Shown here: in pieces, positions 1 to 5,630 of the stretch
Layout: every line of letters starts with the position of its first letter
How positions within the stretch are numbered: the first letter of the stretch is position 1
Assembly (NCBI GenBank): GCA_005884715.1
Contig: VAZZ01000504.1
Location: 526-6,666 of the forward strand
Direction of reading: 5' to 3'
Length of the DNA: 6,141 nt
Source of the DNA: Alphaproteobacteria bacterium
GTDB lineage: Bacteria; Pseudomonadota; Alphaproteobacteria; Rhizobiales; Aestuariivirgaceae
The notes under the pieces: generated by a model
Database searches by the model: none
What the model was told of the DNA's origin: nothing
The model's input: the letters and a program-made list of their open reading frames with translations, nothing else
Position numbers and translations under genes: made by a program

Positions 1-270
1 CAATGTCAATCGGGTGCGAGAGCAGGATCCAAACGAGTCCCATTTTGCGAAGCGATGCCGAGCTTCCCGTTCCGCGCGCACATCATCTGATCCTGATATT
101 TCCCAAATCTCACGATTGCGCCGACAATGTCAATCGGATGCGAGAGCAGGATTCAAACGAATCCCATTTTGCGAAGCGATGCCGAGCTTCCCGTTTCGCG
201 CGCACATCATCTGATCCTGATATTTCCCAAATCTCACGATTGCGCCGACAATGTCAATCGGGTGCGAGAG
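1..270. repeat. 124-bp tandem repeat, two full copies plus a 22-bp third
   Basis: Copy 1 is 1-124, copy 2 is 125-248 and a stub matching the first 22 bases is 249-270, after which the sequence diverges into TTTTTGCCCG. Copies 1 and 2 differ at four sites by my alignment (unit positions 14, 29, 37 and 72), all transitions, so they are about 97% identical. The period is not a multiple of three, so any reading frame shifts at each copy, and I read the block as non-coding although an ORF can be drawn through it. In copy 2 the segment 149-164 is a perfect hairpin (GGATTC, loop AAAC, GAATCC). In copy 1 the same stem has one wobble and one mismatch. Base 1 coincides with a unit start as I have phased it, so the array may continue leftward outside the window. 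No function is recognised. Confidence 0.93.
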
Positions 271-548
271 TTTTTGCCCGCATAGTCGGGCATGGATCAT
301 TCACCGCATGGTCTCAGGGCCTTGATAAGCGGGCGCGTTGCACCTGATCTGGCATAGAGGGCTATTCGCGTTGTCTGGTCGGCGGCTTTCTGCAGACGCA
401 CGAAATAGGCCGTTTTGATACAATGCAAAATCCCGACGCATCCGGGAATTGGCCTGCATTTTCATCTTCCTTTCGCGAATTGCCGTTCTTCGTCTGTCGA
501 GGAAAGACGAGATGGCTCTCTGTGACATGGGCGGGCAAGATTCTTCGG
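271..548. other. stretch with no supportable gene
   Basis: No reading frame here has a ribosome site, codon pattern or motif that convinces me. A short minus-strand frame (301-552) starts with a TTG that overlaps the stop of the 549-809 ORF and would give an Arg/Ser-rich 83-residue peptide. It resembles nothing I know and is probably chance. A 6-bp hairpin TGCCCG/CGGGCA lies at 275-292 directly after five Ts on the plus strand. The T run is on the wrong side for a plus-strand intrinsic terminator, and on the minus strand it becomes an A run. The segment may be decayed sequence next to the repeat array. Confidence 0.5.
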
Positions 549-809
549 TCAAACCTTGCCGCTGTCGCCCGGCGATAGTTGCAAGGTGCTGTTCGCCAGA
601 GCACGGACGTCCTGCGGTGCGATGATCTTCGACAGAGCTCCATTGGCCAGCCGCAAGGCCGCCGATCCAGGCCGGATGCCGCGCGTCAGCATATCGGCTT
701 CCATGCTTTCCCGGTCGCGCCCCTGCTGTTCATTGAGGCGCCTGCCGTAGCGATCGACAATCGAGGTCTCCACGTCATTGTTGTTCAGGAAGAAGGGCTT
801 ACCTGACAC
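549..809 (-). CDS. unrecognised small ORF, 86 aa, possibly a gene fragment
   Basis: The frame opens with GTG at 807-809 and ends with TGA at 549-551, giving 86 residues that begin MSGKPFFLNNNDVETS. Codon use is fairly normal for this GC-rich DNA and the composition (charged, no membrane segment, no Cys) is protein-like, which is why I list it. I do not recognise the family. No clear Shine-Dalgarno sequence precedes the GTG, and an in-frame stop lies a few codons upstream, so the start is constrained. Its 5' end meets, in opposite orientation, the point where the flavoenzyme remnant on the plus strand begins, so both could be pieces brought together by a rearrangement. It could be a small gene, a truncated gene or chance. 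Confidence 0.25.
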   Translation of the reverse strand: MSGKPFFLNNNDVETSIVDRYGRRLNEQQGRDRESMEADMLTRGIRPGSAALRLANGALSKIIAPQDVRALANSTLQLSPGDSGKV

Positions 810-1240
810 TGCCCGGTCTCAAGGCCGCATGGGAGCAAGCGCCAGCAATCCTCGACGTCGGCGGCAAGGCCGAGGCCTATATCCTGCCGCCGGTCGACGG
901 CAATGGCCTCAAGGTCGGTGCCGGTTTGCATAAGCGCAAGGCGAACGATGCCGATGCCGATCGTCTTCCCGAGCCCGGCGTAGGGGAGAAGCTGCGCAGA
1001 CTACTGTTGCCGCCCCTGGCGCGCGTCGATGAATATCGCCTCGCGCGTGTCGCCACCTGCGCCTGCACCCTCACGCCCGATGAGAAATTTCTGTCATGCC
1101 ACAAGGGGAGAGCGCTCACCGTCCCGGCCTGTCGCGGCCATGGCTACAAATTCGGTGCGGCTATCGGACGCCCGCTCGCCACAGCAGTTGAAACGCGAGA
1201 CGACTCAGCCCTTCTTGCGGAGCTCCGAGCCGAAGCCCGA
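803..1240 (+). pseudogene. 3' remnant of a sarcosine/N-methyltryptophan-oxidase-like FAD enzyme
   Basis: Reading in the frame of sodB, this segment gives the C-terminal third to half of a monomeric sarcosine oxidase / N-methyltryptophan oxidase-like flavoenzyme (DAO superfamily). Visible landmarks are YILPPVDGNGLKVG near the start, then TCACTLTPDEKF at about 1055-1090, then RGHGYKFG at about 1133-1156. In the family the first Cys of the middle motif aligns with the cysteine that holds FAD covalently, and the Lys of GHGxKF lies at the active site. Both are kept here. The N-terminal Rossmann GxGxxG half is absent: an in-frame stop sits at 734-736 and no family sequence is seen before about 803. 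A full enzyme is about 370-390 residues, while only about 145 remain. The remnant cannot bind FAD properly and is probably a dead gene. No stop separates it from sodB. The right end is approximate. Confidence 0.72.
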
Positions 1241-1285
1241 TCTTTGACAGGAGGAACCCAAACGCCTATCTCTGGGTTGGGTTCG

Positions 1286-1441
1286 ATGAAATCGACGAGA
1301 TCTTCATTGACCACCCGCCGCCGATTTCAAGCACTTGCCGCCACAACCTATCTGGCCGCGGCGAGCGGATCGTCCATTCCAGGAGCCGGGACGGGTTTCG
1401 CAGCCCAAGCGAAAGCGTCTCAGAAAAAAGGAGATGACACC
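1286..1441 (+). other. in-frame Tat-like N-terminal extension upstream of sodB
   Basis: An ATG at 1286 is in frame with sodB and would add 52 residues. The added piece has TTRRRFQALAATTYLAAA (residues 9-26 of the long form), which resembles a twin-arginine signal (basic RR-x-F motif followed by a small hydrophobic stretch), and possible AxA-type cleavage sites at about residues 40-44. Against it being used: the ATG at 1286 has no close ribosome site (an AGGAGG at 1249-1254 is over 30 bases away), third-position GC here is lower than in sodB proper, and the ATG at 1442 has a very good site. It may be a real export signal giving a second, periplasmic form, a relic of one, or chance. Confidence 0.35.
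1428..1434 (+). promoter_or_regulatory. Shine-Dalgarno that decides the sodB start
   Basis: AAGGAGA lies seven bases before the ATG at 1442. It is the strongest ribosome site near sodB and coincides with the place where homologous Fe-SODs begin, so it supports the short cytoplasmic form over the ATG at 1286. Confidence 0.8.
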
Positions 1442-2041
1442 ATGGCCCTCGAACTTCCTGCCTTGCCCTATGCGTATGATGCGCTGCAGCCCTATATGTC
1501 GAAAGAGACGCTAGAATTCCACCATGACAAGCATCACCAGGCCTATGTGACGAACGGCAACAACCTTCTCAAGGATTCTTCTCTCGCCAAGGAAACGCTG
1601 TCGAAGATCGTCAAGGCAGCCTACAAGGAAAAGAACCAGGGCCTCATCAACAATGTCGGCCAGCATTACAACCATCTGCATTTCTGGCAGTGGATGAAGA
1701 AGGGCGGCGGCGGCAAGAAGCTGCCGGCCAAACTGCAGAAGGCGGTCGATTCCGATCTCGGCGGCTATGACAAGATGCGCGCCGATTTCATCAATGCCGG
1801 CACGACGCAGTTCGGTTCAGGCTGGGCATGGATCGCCGTCAAGAACGGCAAGCTCGAAATCCAGAAGACCCCCAATGGCGAAAACCCGCTGATGCACGGT
1901 TCGCAACCGATCCTCGGCGTCGATGTGTGGGAGCACAGCTACTATATCGACTATCGCAATGCGCGGCCGAAATATCTCGAAGCCTTCATCGACAACCTGA
2001 TCGATTGGGGACATGTGGAGAAGATGTTCTCCGAGGCATGA
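1442..2041 (+). CDS. sodB: superoxide dismutase, Fe type
   Basis: This protein converts superoxide to oxygen and hydrogen peroxide, expected in the cytoplasm as a dimer. It has 199 residues, normal for a bacterial Fe/Mn-SOD. The N-terminal helical domain begins at LPALPYAYDAL, close to E. coli SodB, and the C-terminal alpha/beta domain holds the signature DVWEHSYYIDYRNARP. The four metal ligands are His27, His78, Asp161 and His165. The outer-sphere Gln74, four residues before His78, sits where Fe-SODs carry their Gln, and Gly146 replaces the Gln found at that place in Mn-SODs, so I call it Fe type, although cambialistic use cannot be excluded. The start at 1442 is chosen for its AAGGAGA site and family length. 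An in-frame upstream ATG (1286) would add a Tat-like leader. The frame stays open still further up, into the flavoenzyme remnant. A hairpin terminator follows, so sodB is probably transcribed alone. Confidence 0.95.
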   Translation: MALELPALPYAYDALQPYMSKETLEFHHDKHHQAYVTNGNNLLKDSSLAKETLSKIVKAAYKEKNQGLINNVGQHYNHLHFWQWMKKGGGGKKLPAKLQKAVDSDLGGYDKMRADFINAGTTQFGSGWAWIAVKNGKLEIQKTPNGENPLMHGSQPILGVDVWEHSYYIDYRNARPKYLEAFIDNLIDWGHVEKMFSEA

Positions 2042-2065
2042 GCCTCCACGACCTTGCTGATTGCG

Positions 2066-2091
2066 GCCCTCCCCGCAAGGGGAGGGCATTT
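2066..2091 (+). terminator. intrinsic terminator after sodB
   Basis: A perfect 9-bp stem GCCCTCCCC / GGGGAGGGC (2066-2074 and 2079-2087) is closed by a GCAA tetraloop and followed by ATTTT. It lies 24 bases after the sodB stop. The T tract is short, so termination may be partial. Confidence 0.75.
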
Positions 2092-2094
2092 TCG

Positions 2095-2158
2095 TCCGGC
2101 TTTAGTGCTTCTAATAATCTCTTTTCCTGAGCTTATTAATTCTGCTAAATGCCTTTCC
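2095..2158 (+). promoter_or_regulatory. AT-rich gap, probable promoter region of the ribB operon
   Basis: The 60 bases 2101-2160 are about 32% GC in otherwise GC-rich DNA, lie between the sodB terminator and the first gene of a plus-strand group, and contain runs such as CTAATAATC and TTATTAATTC. This is where the operon promoter should be, but I cannot assign confident -35 and -10 boxes. The space is too short for a full FMN riboswitch and I see none of its conserved stems. No Shine-Dalgarno sequence precedes the ATG at 2159, so leaderless or weak initiation is possible. Confidence 0.35.
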
Positions 2159-3460
2159 ATGAAGCTTCCCGATTGGCTCGACAAGACAGGCACATCCCAA
2201 TCCGCTCTGGCAAAGGCCCTCGGCGTCTCGCAAGGGCGCGTCTCCCAGCTCATCACCGGCGCCTCGCCCTCGCTCGACCTTGCCCTCAAGATCGCGGGCT
2301 TCACCAACAACGCTGTTCGTCCCGAAGACTTTTCCGGACCCGCCATGGACACAGCCTCCGCTTCAGCCCCTTCCGCCGAACTCGACCGCGTCGAGGACGC
2401 CATTGCCGCCATTGCGCGCGGCGAGATGGTGTTCGTCGTCGATGACGATGACCGGGAGAATGAAGGCGACCTGGTCGCTGCCGCCTGCAAGATCACGACC
2501 GAGCAGATGGCCTTCATGATCCGCCATTGCTGCGGCATCGTCTGCGCGCCGATCACCGGCGAAGATGCCCGCCGCCTCAAGCTCGATCCCATGGTGGCGC
2601 ATAATGATGCACCGCTCGGCACCGCCTTCACCGTATCGGTCGACTATCGCGAAGGCCTGACCACCGGCATTTCGGCGAAGGAACGCGCAGCCACCGTGCA
2701 TGCGCTCGCCAATGGCAATGTGCAGGCGGGCGACTTCGCGCGCCCCGGCCATATCTTCCCGCTGGTCGCCAAATCGGGCGGCGTGCTCATGCGCTCAGGC
2801 CACACCGAGGCCTCGGTCGACCTGGTCCGTCTCGCCGGCTTCCATCCGGCGGGCGTCATCTGCGAACTGGTCAATGACGACGGCACGGTGAAGCGCGGGC
2901 CGCAGGTGGCGGCCTTCGCGCGCGAGCACGGGCTCAAGATCGTCTCGGTCGCCGATCTCATCGCCTATCGCCAGGCACGCGAGCGCCTCGTCGATCAGCA
3001 GAGCCAGTTCGACATCGACACGCCGATCGGCAAAGCGCGCGGCTTCGCCTATTCGACGCCGTTCGACAGCGTCGAGCATCTGGCCCTCGTCTTCGGCGAC
3101 ATCGGCGGCGGCAGGAACATCCCGGTGAGGCTCCATCGCGAGGATATCGTCGCCGATATCTTCGGCGGTCCGCATGTGCTCAACGCGGTCTATGATGTCT
3201 TCAGGCGCGAAGGCCGCGGCGTCCTCGTCTATCTGCGCGAAGGCACCGCCGGCGTGCCGGCCGGACAGAAAATGGGCAGCGAGAAGACCAGCAGCGCCGC
3301 ATTGCGCGAGCAGGTCTGGCGCGATGTCGGTCTCGGCGCCCAGATCCTGCGCGATCTCAATGTGCATTCGATCCGGCTCATCACATCGAGCACGCGCCAT
3401 TATGTCGGCCTGTCGGGCTTTGGTATAGACATAGCCGAGACGATCAAGATCGAAGGATGA
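2159..3460 (+). CDS. ribB: HTH-fused 3,4-dihydroxy-2-butanone 4-phosphate synthase with RibA-like tail
   Basis: The protein has 433 residues in three parts. Residues 1-58 form a small Cro/XRE- or YdaS-like helix-turn-helix (SQSALAKALGVSQGRVSQLITG, 13-34). Residues about 73-265 are DHBP synthase, which makes the four-carbon riboflavin precursor from ribulose 5-phosphate. Seen there are DDDDRENEGD (95-104), HCCGIV (123-128), GLTTGISAKERAAT (166-179), RPGHIFPL (195-202), HTEASVDL (215-222) and VICELVNDDG (233-242). Residues about 280-433 have the GTP cyclohydrolase II fold pattern, but the three zinc cysteines are replaced by Asp329, Val340 and Asn342, and the YLRQEGRG motif reads YLREGTAG, so this domain is probably not a cyclohydrolase. 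The ATG at 2159 includes the HTH, while the ATG at 2345 (Met63) would give a plain RibB. Neither has a clear ribosome site. Codon use in the HTH part matches the rest, so it is genuinely coding. It is the first gene of the cluster, and its stop overlaps the next start. Confidence 0.92.
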   Translation: MKLPDWLDKTGTSQSALAKALGVSQGRVSQLITGASPSLDLALKIAGFTNNAVRPEDFSGPAMDTASASAPSAELDRVEDAIAAIARGEMVFVVDDDDRENEGDLVAAACKITTEQMAFMIRHCCGIVCAPITGEDARRLKLDPMVAHNDAPLGTAFTVSVDYREGLTTGISAKERAATVHALANGNVQAGDFARPGHIFPLVAKSGGVLMRSGHTEASVDLVRLAGFHPAGVICELVNDDGTVKRGPQVAAFAREHGLKIVSVADLIAYRQARERLVDQQSQFDIDTPIGKARGFAYSTPFDSVEHLALVFGDIGGGRNIPVRLHREDIVADIFGGPHVLNAVYDVFRREGRGVLVYLREGTAGVPAGQKMGSEKTSSAALREQVWRDVGLGAQILRDLNVHSIRLITSSTRHYVGLSGFGIDIAETIKIEG

Positions 3461-3840
3461 AGCCGATGGTTACCGTCCGCTACATGGTCAAGGACGTTGA
3501 TGCCGCAGTCGCCTTTTACACCACGCATCTGAACTTCACGGTCAAGCAGCAATTCGGTCCCGCCATAGCGATCCTGGCGCGGGACGACCTGACGCTGTGG
3601 GTCGCCGGTCCCAAGGCGTCGGCCGCCCGGCCGATGCCCGATGGCCGCAAGCCCGAGCCCGGCGGCTGGAACCGTTTCGTGATCGAGGTGAGCGATCTGC
3701 CGGATGCCGTCGCACGATTGCGCAAGAACGGCGTCAGCTTCCGCAACGACATCGTCGAAGGGCCGGGGGGAAAGCAGATCCTCGCCGAGGATCCCTCCGG
3801 CAATGTGATCGAGCTTTTCGAGCCCGCGGCAAAGCAGTAA
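3457..3840 (+). CDS. VOC-fold (glyoxalase/bleomycin-resistance-like) protein
   Basis: This 127-residue protein has two beta-alpha-beta-beta-beta modules typical of the vicinal oxygen chelate superfamily. The first runs from about VTVRYMVKDVDAAVAFYTTH to LTLWVAGP, the second from WNRFVIEVSDLPDAVARLRKNG to the closing DPSGNVIELFEP. The C-terminal Glu119 is where the family usually places a metal ligand, but the first strand has Arg8/Tyr9 rather than His, and the second module starts with NRF, so the usual metal set looks incomplete and the catalytic role is uncertain. The ATG at 3457 overlaps the ribB stop as ATGA. An alternative ATG at 3466 would use the GAAGG at 3452-3456 with better spacing. 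Either way translation is probably coupled to ribB. Substrate is unknown: homologues include dioxygenases, isomerases and drug-binding proteins. Confidence 0.85.
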   Translation: MKPMVTVRYMVKDVDAAVAFYTTHLNFTVKQQFGPAIAILARDDLTLWVAGPKASAARPMPDGRKPEPGGWNRFVIEVSDLPDAVARLRKNGVSFRNDIVEGPGGKQILAEDPSGNVIELFEPAAKQ

Positions 3841-3885
3841 TTGCCGCTCCCTCCCGCTTCCTCCCGCTTTCCGAAAGGATTATCC

Positions 3886-4779
3886 ATGCCCAAGCGCATC
3901 GTCTTCACCGGCGGCTCCGGCAAGGCCGGACGCCATGTGGTTCCCTGGCTCAAAGCCAAGGGCCATGACATCCTCAATGTCGATCTGAAGCCGCTCGACT
4001 GTCCGGGCGTGAACACGCTCATCGCCGATGTCACCGACAGCGGCCAGGCATTCAACGCGCTCTCCATGCATTTCGGCTTCGATGGCTATGAGACCGGCAG
4101 GGGCCCTGCCAAGGTCGATGCCGTCGTCCATTTCGCGGCGATCCCGCGCGTCTTGATCGAGCCCGACAACGTGACCTTCGATGTCAATGTGATGAGCACC
4201 TATAATGTGATCGAAGCGGCGGTGAAGCTCGGCATCGCAAAGATCATCATCGCCTCATCGGAGACGACCTATGGCGTCTGCTTCGCCGAAGGCGACAAGG
4301 ACTTCCATCACTTCCCGCTGGAAGAGGACTATGACAGCGATCCGATGGACAGCTACGGGCTCTCCAAAGTCGTCAACGAGAAGACGGCACGGGCCTTCGC
4401 CATGAGGAGCGGTGCCGACATCTATGCGCTGCGCATCGGCAATGTGATCGAACCCCATGAGTATGACCGGTTCCCGGCCTTCATTGCCGATCCCGCATCA
4501 CGCAAGCGCAATGCGTGGAGCTATATCGATGCACGCGATCTCGGCCAGATCGTTCATCTCTGCCTCGCCAAGGACGGGCTCGGCTTCCAGGTATTCAACG
4601 CCGTCAATGACACGATCACCGCCAAAGAGCCGACGGCCGAATTCCTCAAGCGCTGGTGTCCCAAGACGCCGCACCGCCGCAAGCTCGAGGGCCACGAGGC
4701 GCCGCTCTCCAACCGCAAGATCTGCGAGACATTGGGCTTCGTCGAGGAGCATAATTGGCGGAAATATGCGAAGGCATGA
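3886..4779 (+). CDS. NAD-dependent epimerase/dehydratase family protein (extended SDR)
   Basis: This 297-residue Rossmann-fold oxidoreductase belongs to the extended short-chain dehydrogenase superfamily. The nucleotide loop is TGGSGKAG (8-15), and Asp33 at the end of the second strand favours NAD over NADP. HFAAIPR (82-88) is the usual strand-4 motif. The catalytic set is Ser124/Ser125 in SSETTYG and Tyr157-x-x-x-Lys161 in SYGLSK. The C-terminal part has SYIDARDLGQIVHLCLA, as in uronate-dehydrogenase-like and UDP-sugar epimerase-like members, but I cannot name a substrate. No signal peptide or membrane segment is present, so it is cytoplasmic. The start at 3886 is chosen because AAAGGA (3874-3879) lies six bases before it and the Rossmann strand begins at residue 3; the frame is open upstream but without such a site. 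It follows the VOC gene after 45 bases and overlaps the next gene. Confidence 0.92.
   Translation: MPKRIVFTGGSGKAGRHVVPWLKAKGHDILNVDLKPLDCPGVNTLIADVTDSGQAFNALSMHFGFDGYETGRGPAKVDAVVHFAAIPRVLIEPDNVTFDVNVMSTYNVIEAAVKLGIAKIIIASSETTYGVCFAEGDKDFHHFPLEEDYDSDPMDSYGLSKVVNEKTARAFAMRSGADIYALRIGNVIEPHEYDRFPAFIADPASRKRNAWSYIDARDLGQIVHLCLAKDGLGFQVFNAVNDTITAKEPTAEFLKRWCPKTPHRRKLEGHEAPLSNRKICETLGFVEEHNWRKYAKA
4744..4749 (+). promoter_or_regulatory. ribosome site supporting the TTG start of the ATC-hydrolase-like gene
   Basis: GAGGAG lies five bases before a TTG at 4755, inside the end of the SDR gene. The competing ATG at 4776 has only GAAGG one base away, which is too close to work well. Part of the signal may be forced by the SDR codons for Glu-Glu. 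Confidence 0.5.
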
Positions 4780-5195
4780 TCTTCGCCGAAATGGCGGCGG
4801 AAATCGGCGAGACGAAGGCTGCCCTCATCCTCGACAGGGCCATCCGCAAGGCCGCCATCGCGGAAGGCAGGCAATTCGCCAAACGCTCGCCGGGCGGCGT
4901 CACCTCGATGGCCGATTTCATCAAGCTCTATGAGCTGTGGACTGCCGATGGAGCGCTCGAGATGCAGGTGCTGGAAGCCACCGATGAGCGCTTCGACTTC
5001 GACATCACGCGCTGCCGCTATGCCGAAACCTACAAGGAAATGGGCCTCGGCAAGATCGGGCACCTCATCTCCTGCAATCGCGACGGCACATTCTGCGAGG
5101 GCTACGATCCCAATATCACGCTCGAGCGCAAGCAGACGATCATGCAGGGCGCTTCCTGCTGCACCTTTCGCTACACGTATAAAGCGAAGGGTTGA
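4755..5195 (+). CDS. L-2-amino-thiazoline-4-carboxylate hydrolase family protein
   Basis: The 146-residue product matches my memory of the ATC_hydrolase Pfam family, named after the Pseudomonas enzyme that opens 2-amino-thiazoline-4-carboxylate on the way to L-cysteine. The helical N-terminal half carries AALILDRAIRKAAIAEGRQFA, then comes FDFDITRCRYAETYKEMGLG and the cysteine-rich signature SCNRDGTFCEGYDP with a closing TIMQGASCCTFRY. Cysteines are at 87, 107, 114, 135 and 136. Most members are of unknown substrate, so true ATC hydrolysis is not implied. The TTG at 4755 (GAGGAG site, longer N-terminus as in relatives) overlaps the SDR gene by 25 bases. The ATG at 4776 would overlap its stop as ATGA and remove 7 residues. 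Both point to coupling with the SDR. It is the last gene of the cluster, meeting the minus-strand GIY-YIG gene tail to tail. Confidence 0.85.
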   Translation: MAEICEGMIFAEMAAEIGETKAALILDRAIRKAAIAEGRQFAKRSPGGVTSMADFIKLYELWTADGALEMQVLEATDERFDFDITRCRYAETYKEMGLGKIGHLISCNRDGTFCEGYDPNITLERKQTIMQGASCCTFRYTYKAKG

Positions 5196-5235
5196 ATAAG
5201 GCGCTAGAACAAGAAGGCGTCAAAGGGCACACATG

Positions 5236-5246
5236 CCCATGACGAG
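5236..5246. repeat. partial outer arm of the REP-like repeat
   Basis: CCCATGACGAG echoes the outer-arm end CCCGGCCATGACGAG at 5674-5688, sharing CATGACGAG with it. It is preceded by a small GGGCA-CACA-TGCCC hairpin (5225-5238). I read it as a possible decayed repeat copy to the left of the complete left unit; nine shared bases alone could be chance. Confidence 0.35.
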
Positions 5247-5279
5247 GTGCGGGCACAGCGCGCGCATCACTTCCCCACT

Positions 5280-5312
5280 TCGTCATGGCCGGGCTTTGAC
5301 CCGGCCATCCAG
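5280..5312. repeat. REP-like palindromic unit, left of the GIY-YIG gene
   Basis: The unit is TCGTCATGGCCGGG, loop CTTTGA, then CCCGGCCATCCAG. The core ATGGCCGGG / CCCGGCCAT forms a 9-bp stem (5285-5293 with 5300-5308). The two arms end differently (outer GTCATGG side, inner CCATCCAG side), which gives the palindrome an orientation. The inner arm faces the GIY-YIG gene and lies 13 bases from its stop codon. It is in the convergent space between two gene ends, so as RNA it could also help to end transcription. Similar elements are widespread in Hyphomicrobiales genomes as far as I recall. Confidence 0.85.
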
Positions 5313-5325
5313 CCTAACCGTTGGC

Positions 5326-5628
5326 TCAGAAGTTTAGATAAAGATCTTCCCATACAGGGTTCATCTTCTCGATGAGATCGAGCTTCCATTTGCGTGGCCA
5401 GCGCTTGAGTGACGTCTCGCGCTGATTCGCATCGGTGACTGACGGATATGTCTCATACCAGACAAGCATCTTGAGACTGTATTTGCGAGTGAACACTCCG
5501 CCTCGTCCCTCTTTGTGCTCATAGACGCGTCCAGAAAGATTGCTCGTGACGCCGATATATATCGTGCCATTTCGCTTATTCGTCATGATGTAGACGAAGC
5601 CCTCTTTCACGGCGACGATCGTCGGCAC
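5326..5628 (-). CDS. GIY-YIG nuclease superfamily protein, single-domain
   Basis: The 100-residue protein is essentially one GIY-YIG domain of the short YhbQ/UPF0213-like kind. FVYI (11-14) and YIG (24-26) form the name motif; Arg34 and His38 (GRVYEH) and metal-binding Glu71 (QRETSLKRW) are present, with Asn90 near the end, so the catalytic set looks complete. Members cut DNA by single-strand hydrolysis using one metal ion. The cellular role of these stand-alone short forms is largely unknown. The GTG at 5628 starts only two bases from the neighbouring palindrome. A second GTG at 5610 (VKEGFVYIMTN) fits relatives better, and neither has a clear ribosome site. With the palindrome directly upstream there is little room for a promoter of its own, so it may be read from the VOC gene upstream or from within the repeats. 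No C-terminal DNA-binding domain is present. Confidence 0.88.
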   Translation of the reverse strand: MPTIVAVKEGFVYIMTNKRNGTIYIGVTSNLSGRVYEHKEGRGGVFTRKYSLKMLVWYETYPSVTDANQRETSLKRWPRKWKLDLIEKMNPVWEDLYLNF

Positions 5629-5630
5629 GA

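Noticed and set aside
144..166. TTCAAAC inside GGATTCAAACGAATCC looked like a tRNA T-loop, on either strand
   Set aside because: The five bases on each side of the loop do not pair as a T-stem, and no acceptor, anticodon or D-arm can be built around it.
1..270. CRISPR array
   Set aside because: The repeated unit is 124 bp with no unique spacers; the whole unit is repeated.
275..292. Hairpin next to a T run as an intrinsic terminator
   Set aside because: The Ts precede the hairpin on the plus strand and become As after it on the minus strand, so neither orientation makes a terminator.
3..347. A 114-residue plus-strand ORF running through the repeat array
   Set aside because: The repeat period of 124 is not a multiple of three, so the same DNA is read in different frames in each copy. 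It is a by-product of the repeat having few stops.
2054..2158. Longer start (TTG at 2054) for the ribB fusion
   Set aside because: It would run translation through the sodB terminator and the AT-rich promoter-like gap, and the added residues look random.
2042..2158. FMN riboswitch upstream of ribB
   Set aside because: The gap is 117 bases, part of which is the sodB terminator, and I see none of the conserved stem-loops of the RFN element.
1951..2631. 226-residue minus-strand ORF and other long minus-strand ORFs under ribB and sodB
   Set aside because: They lie opposite strongly supported genes and have the Arg/Ala/Ser-rich composition typical of antisense frames in GC-rich coding DNA.
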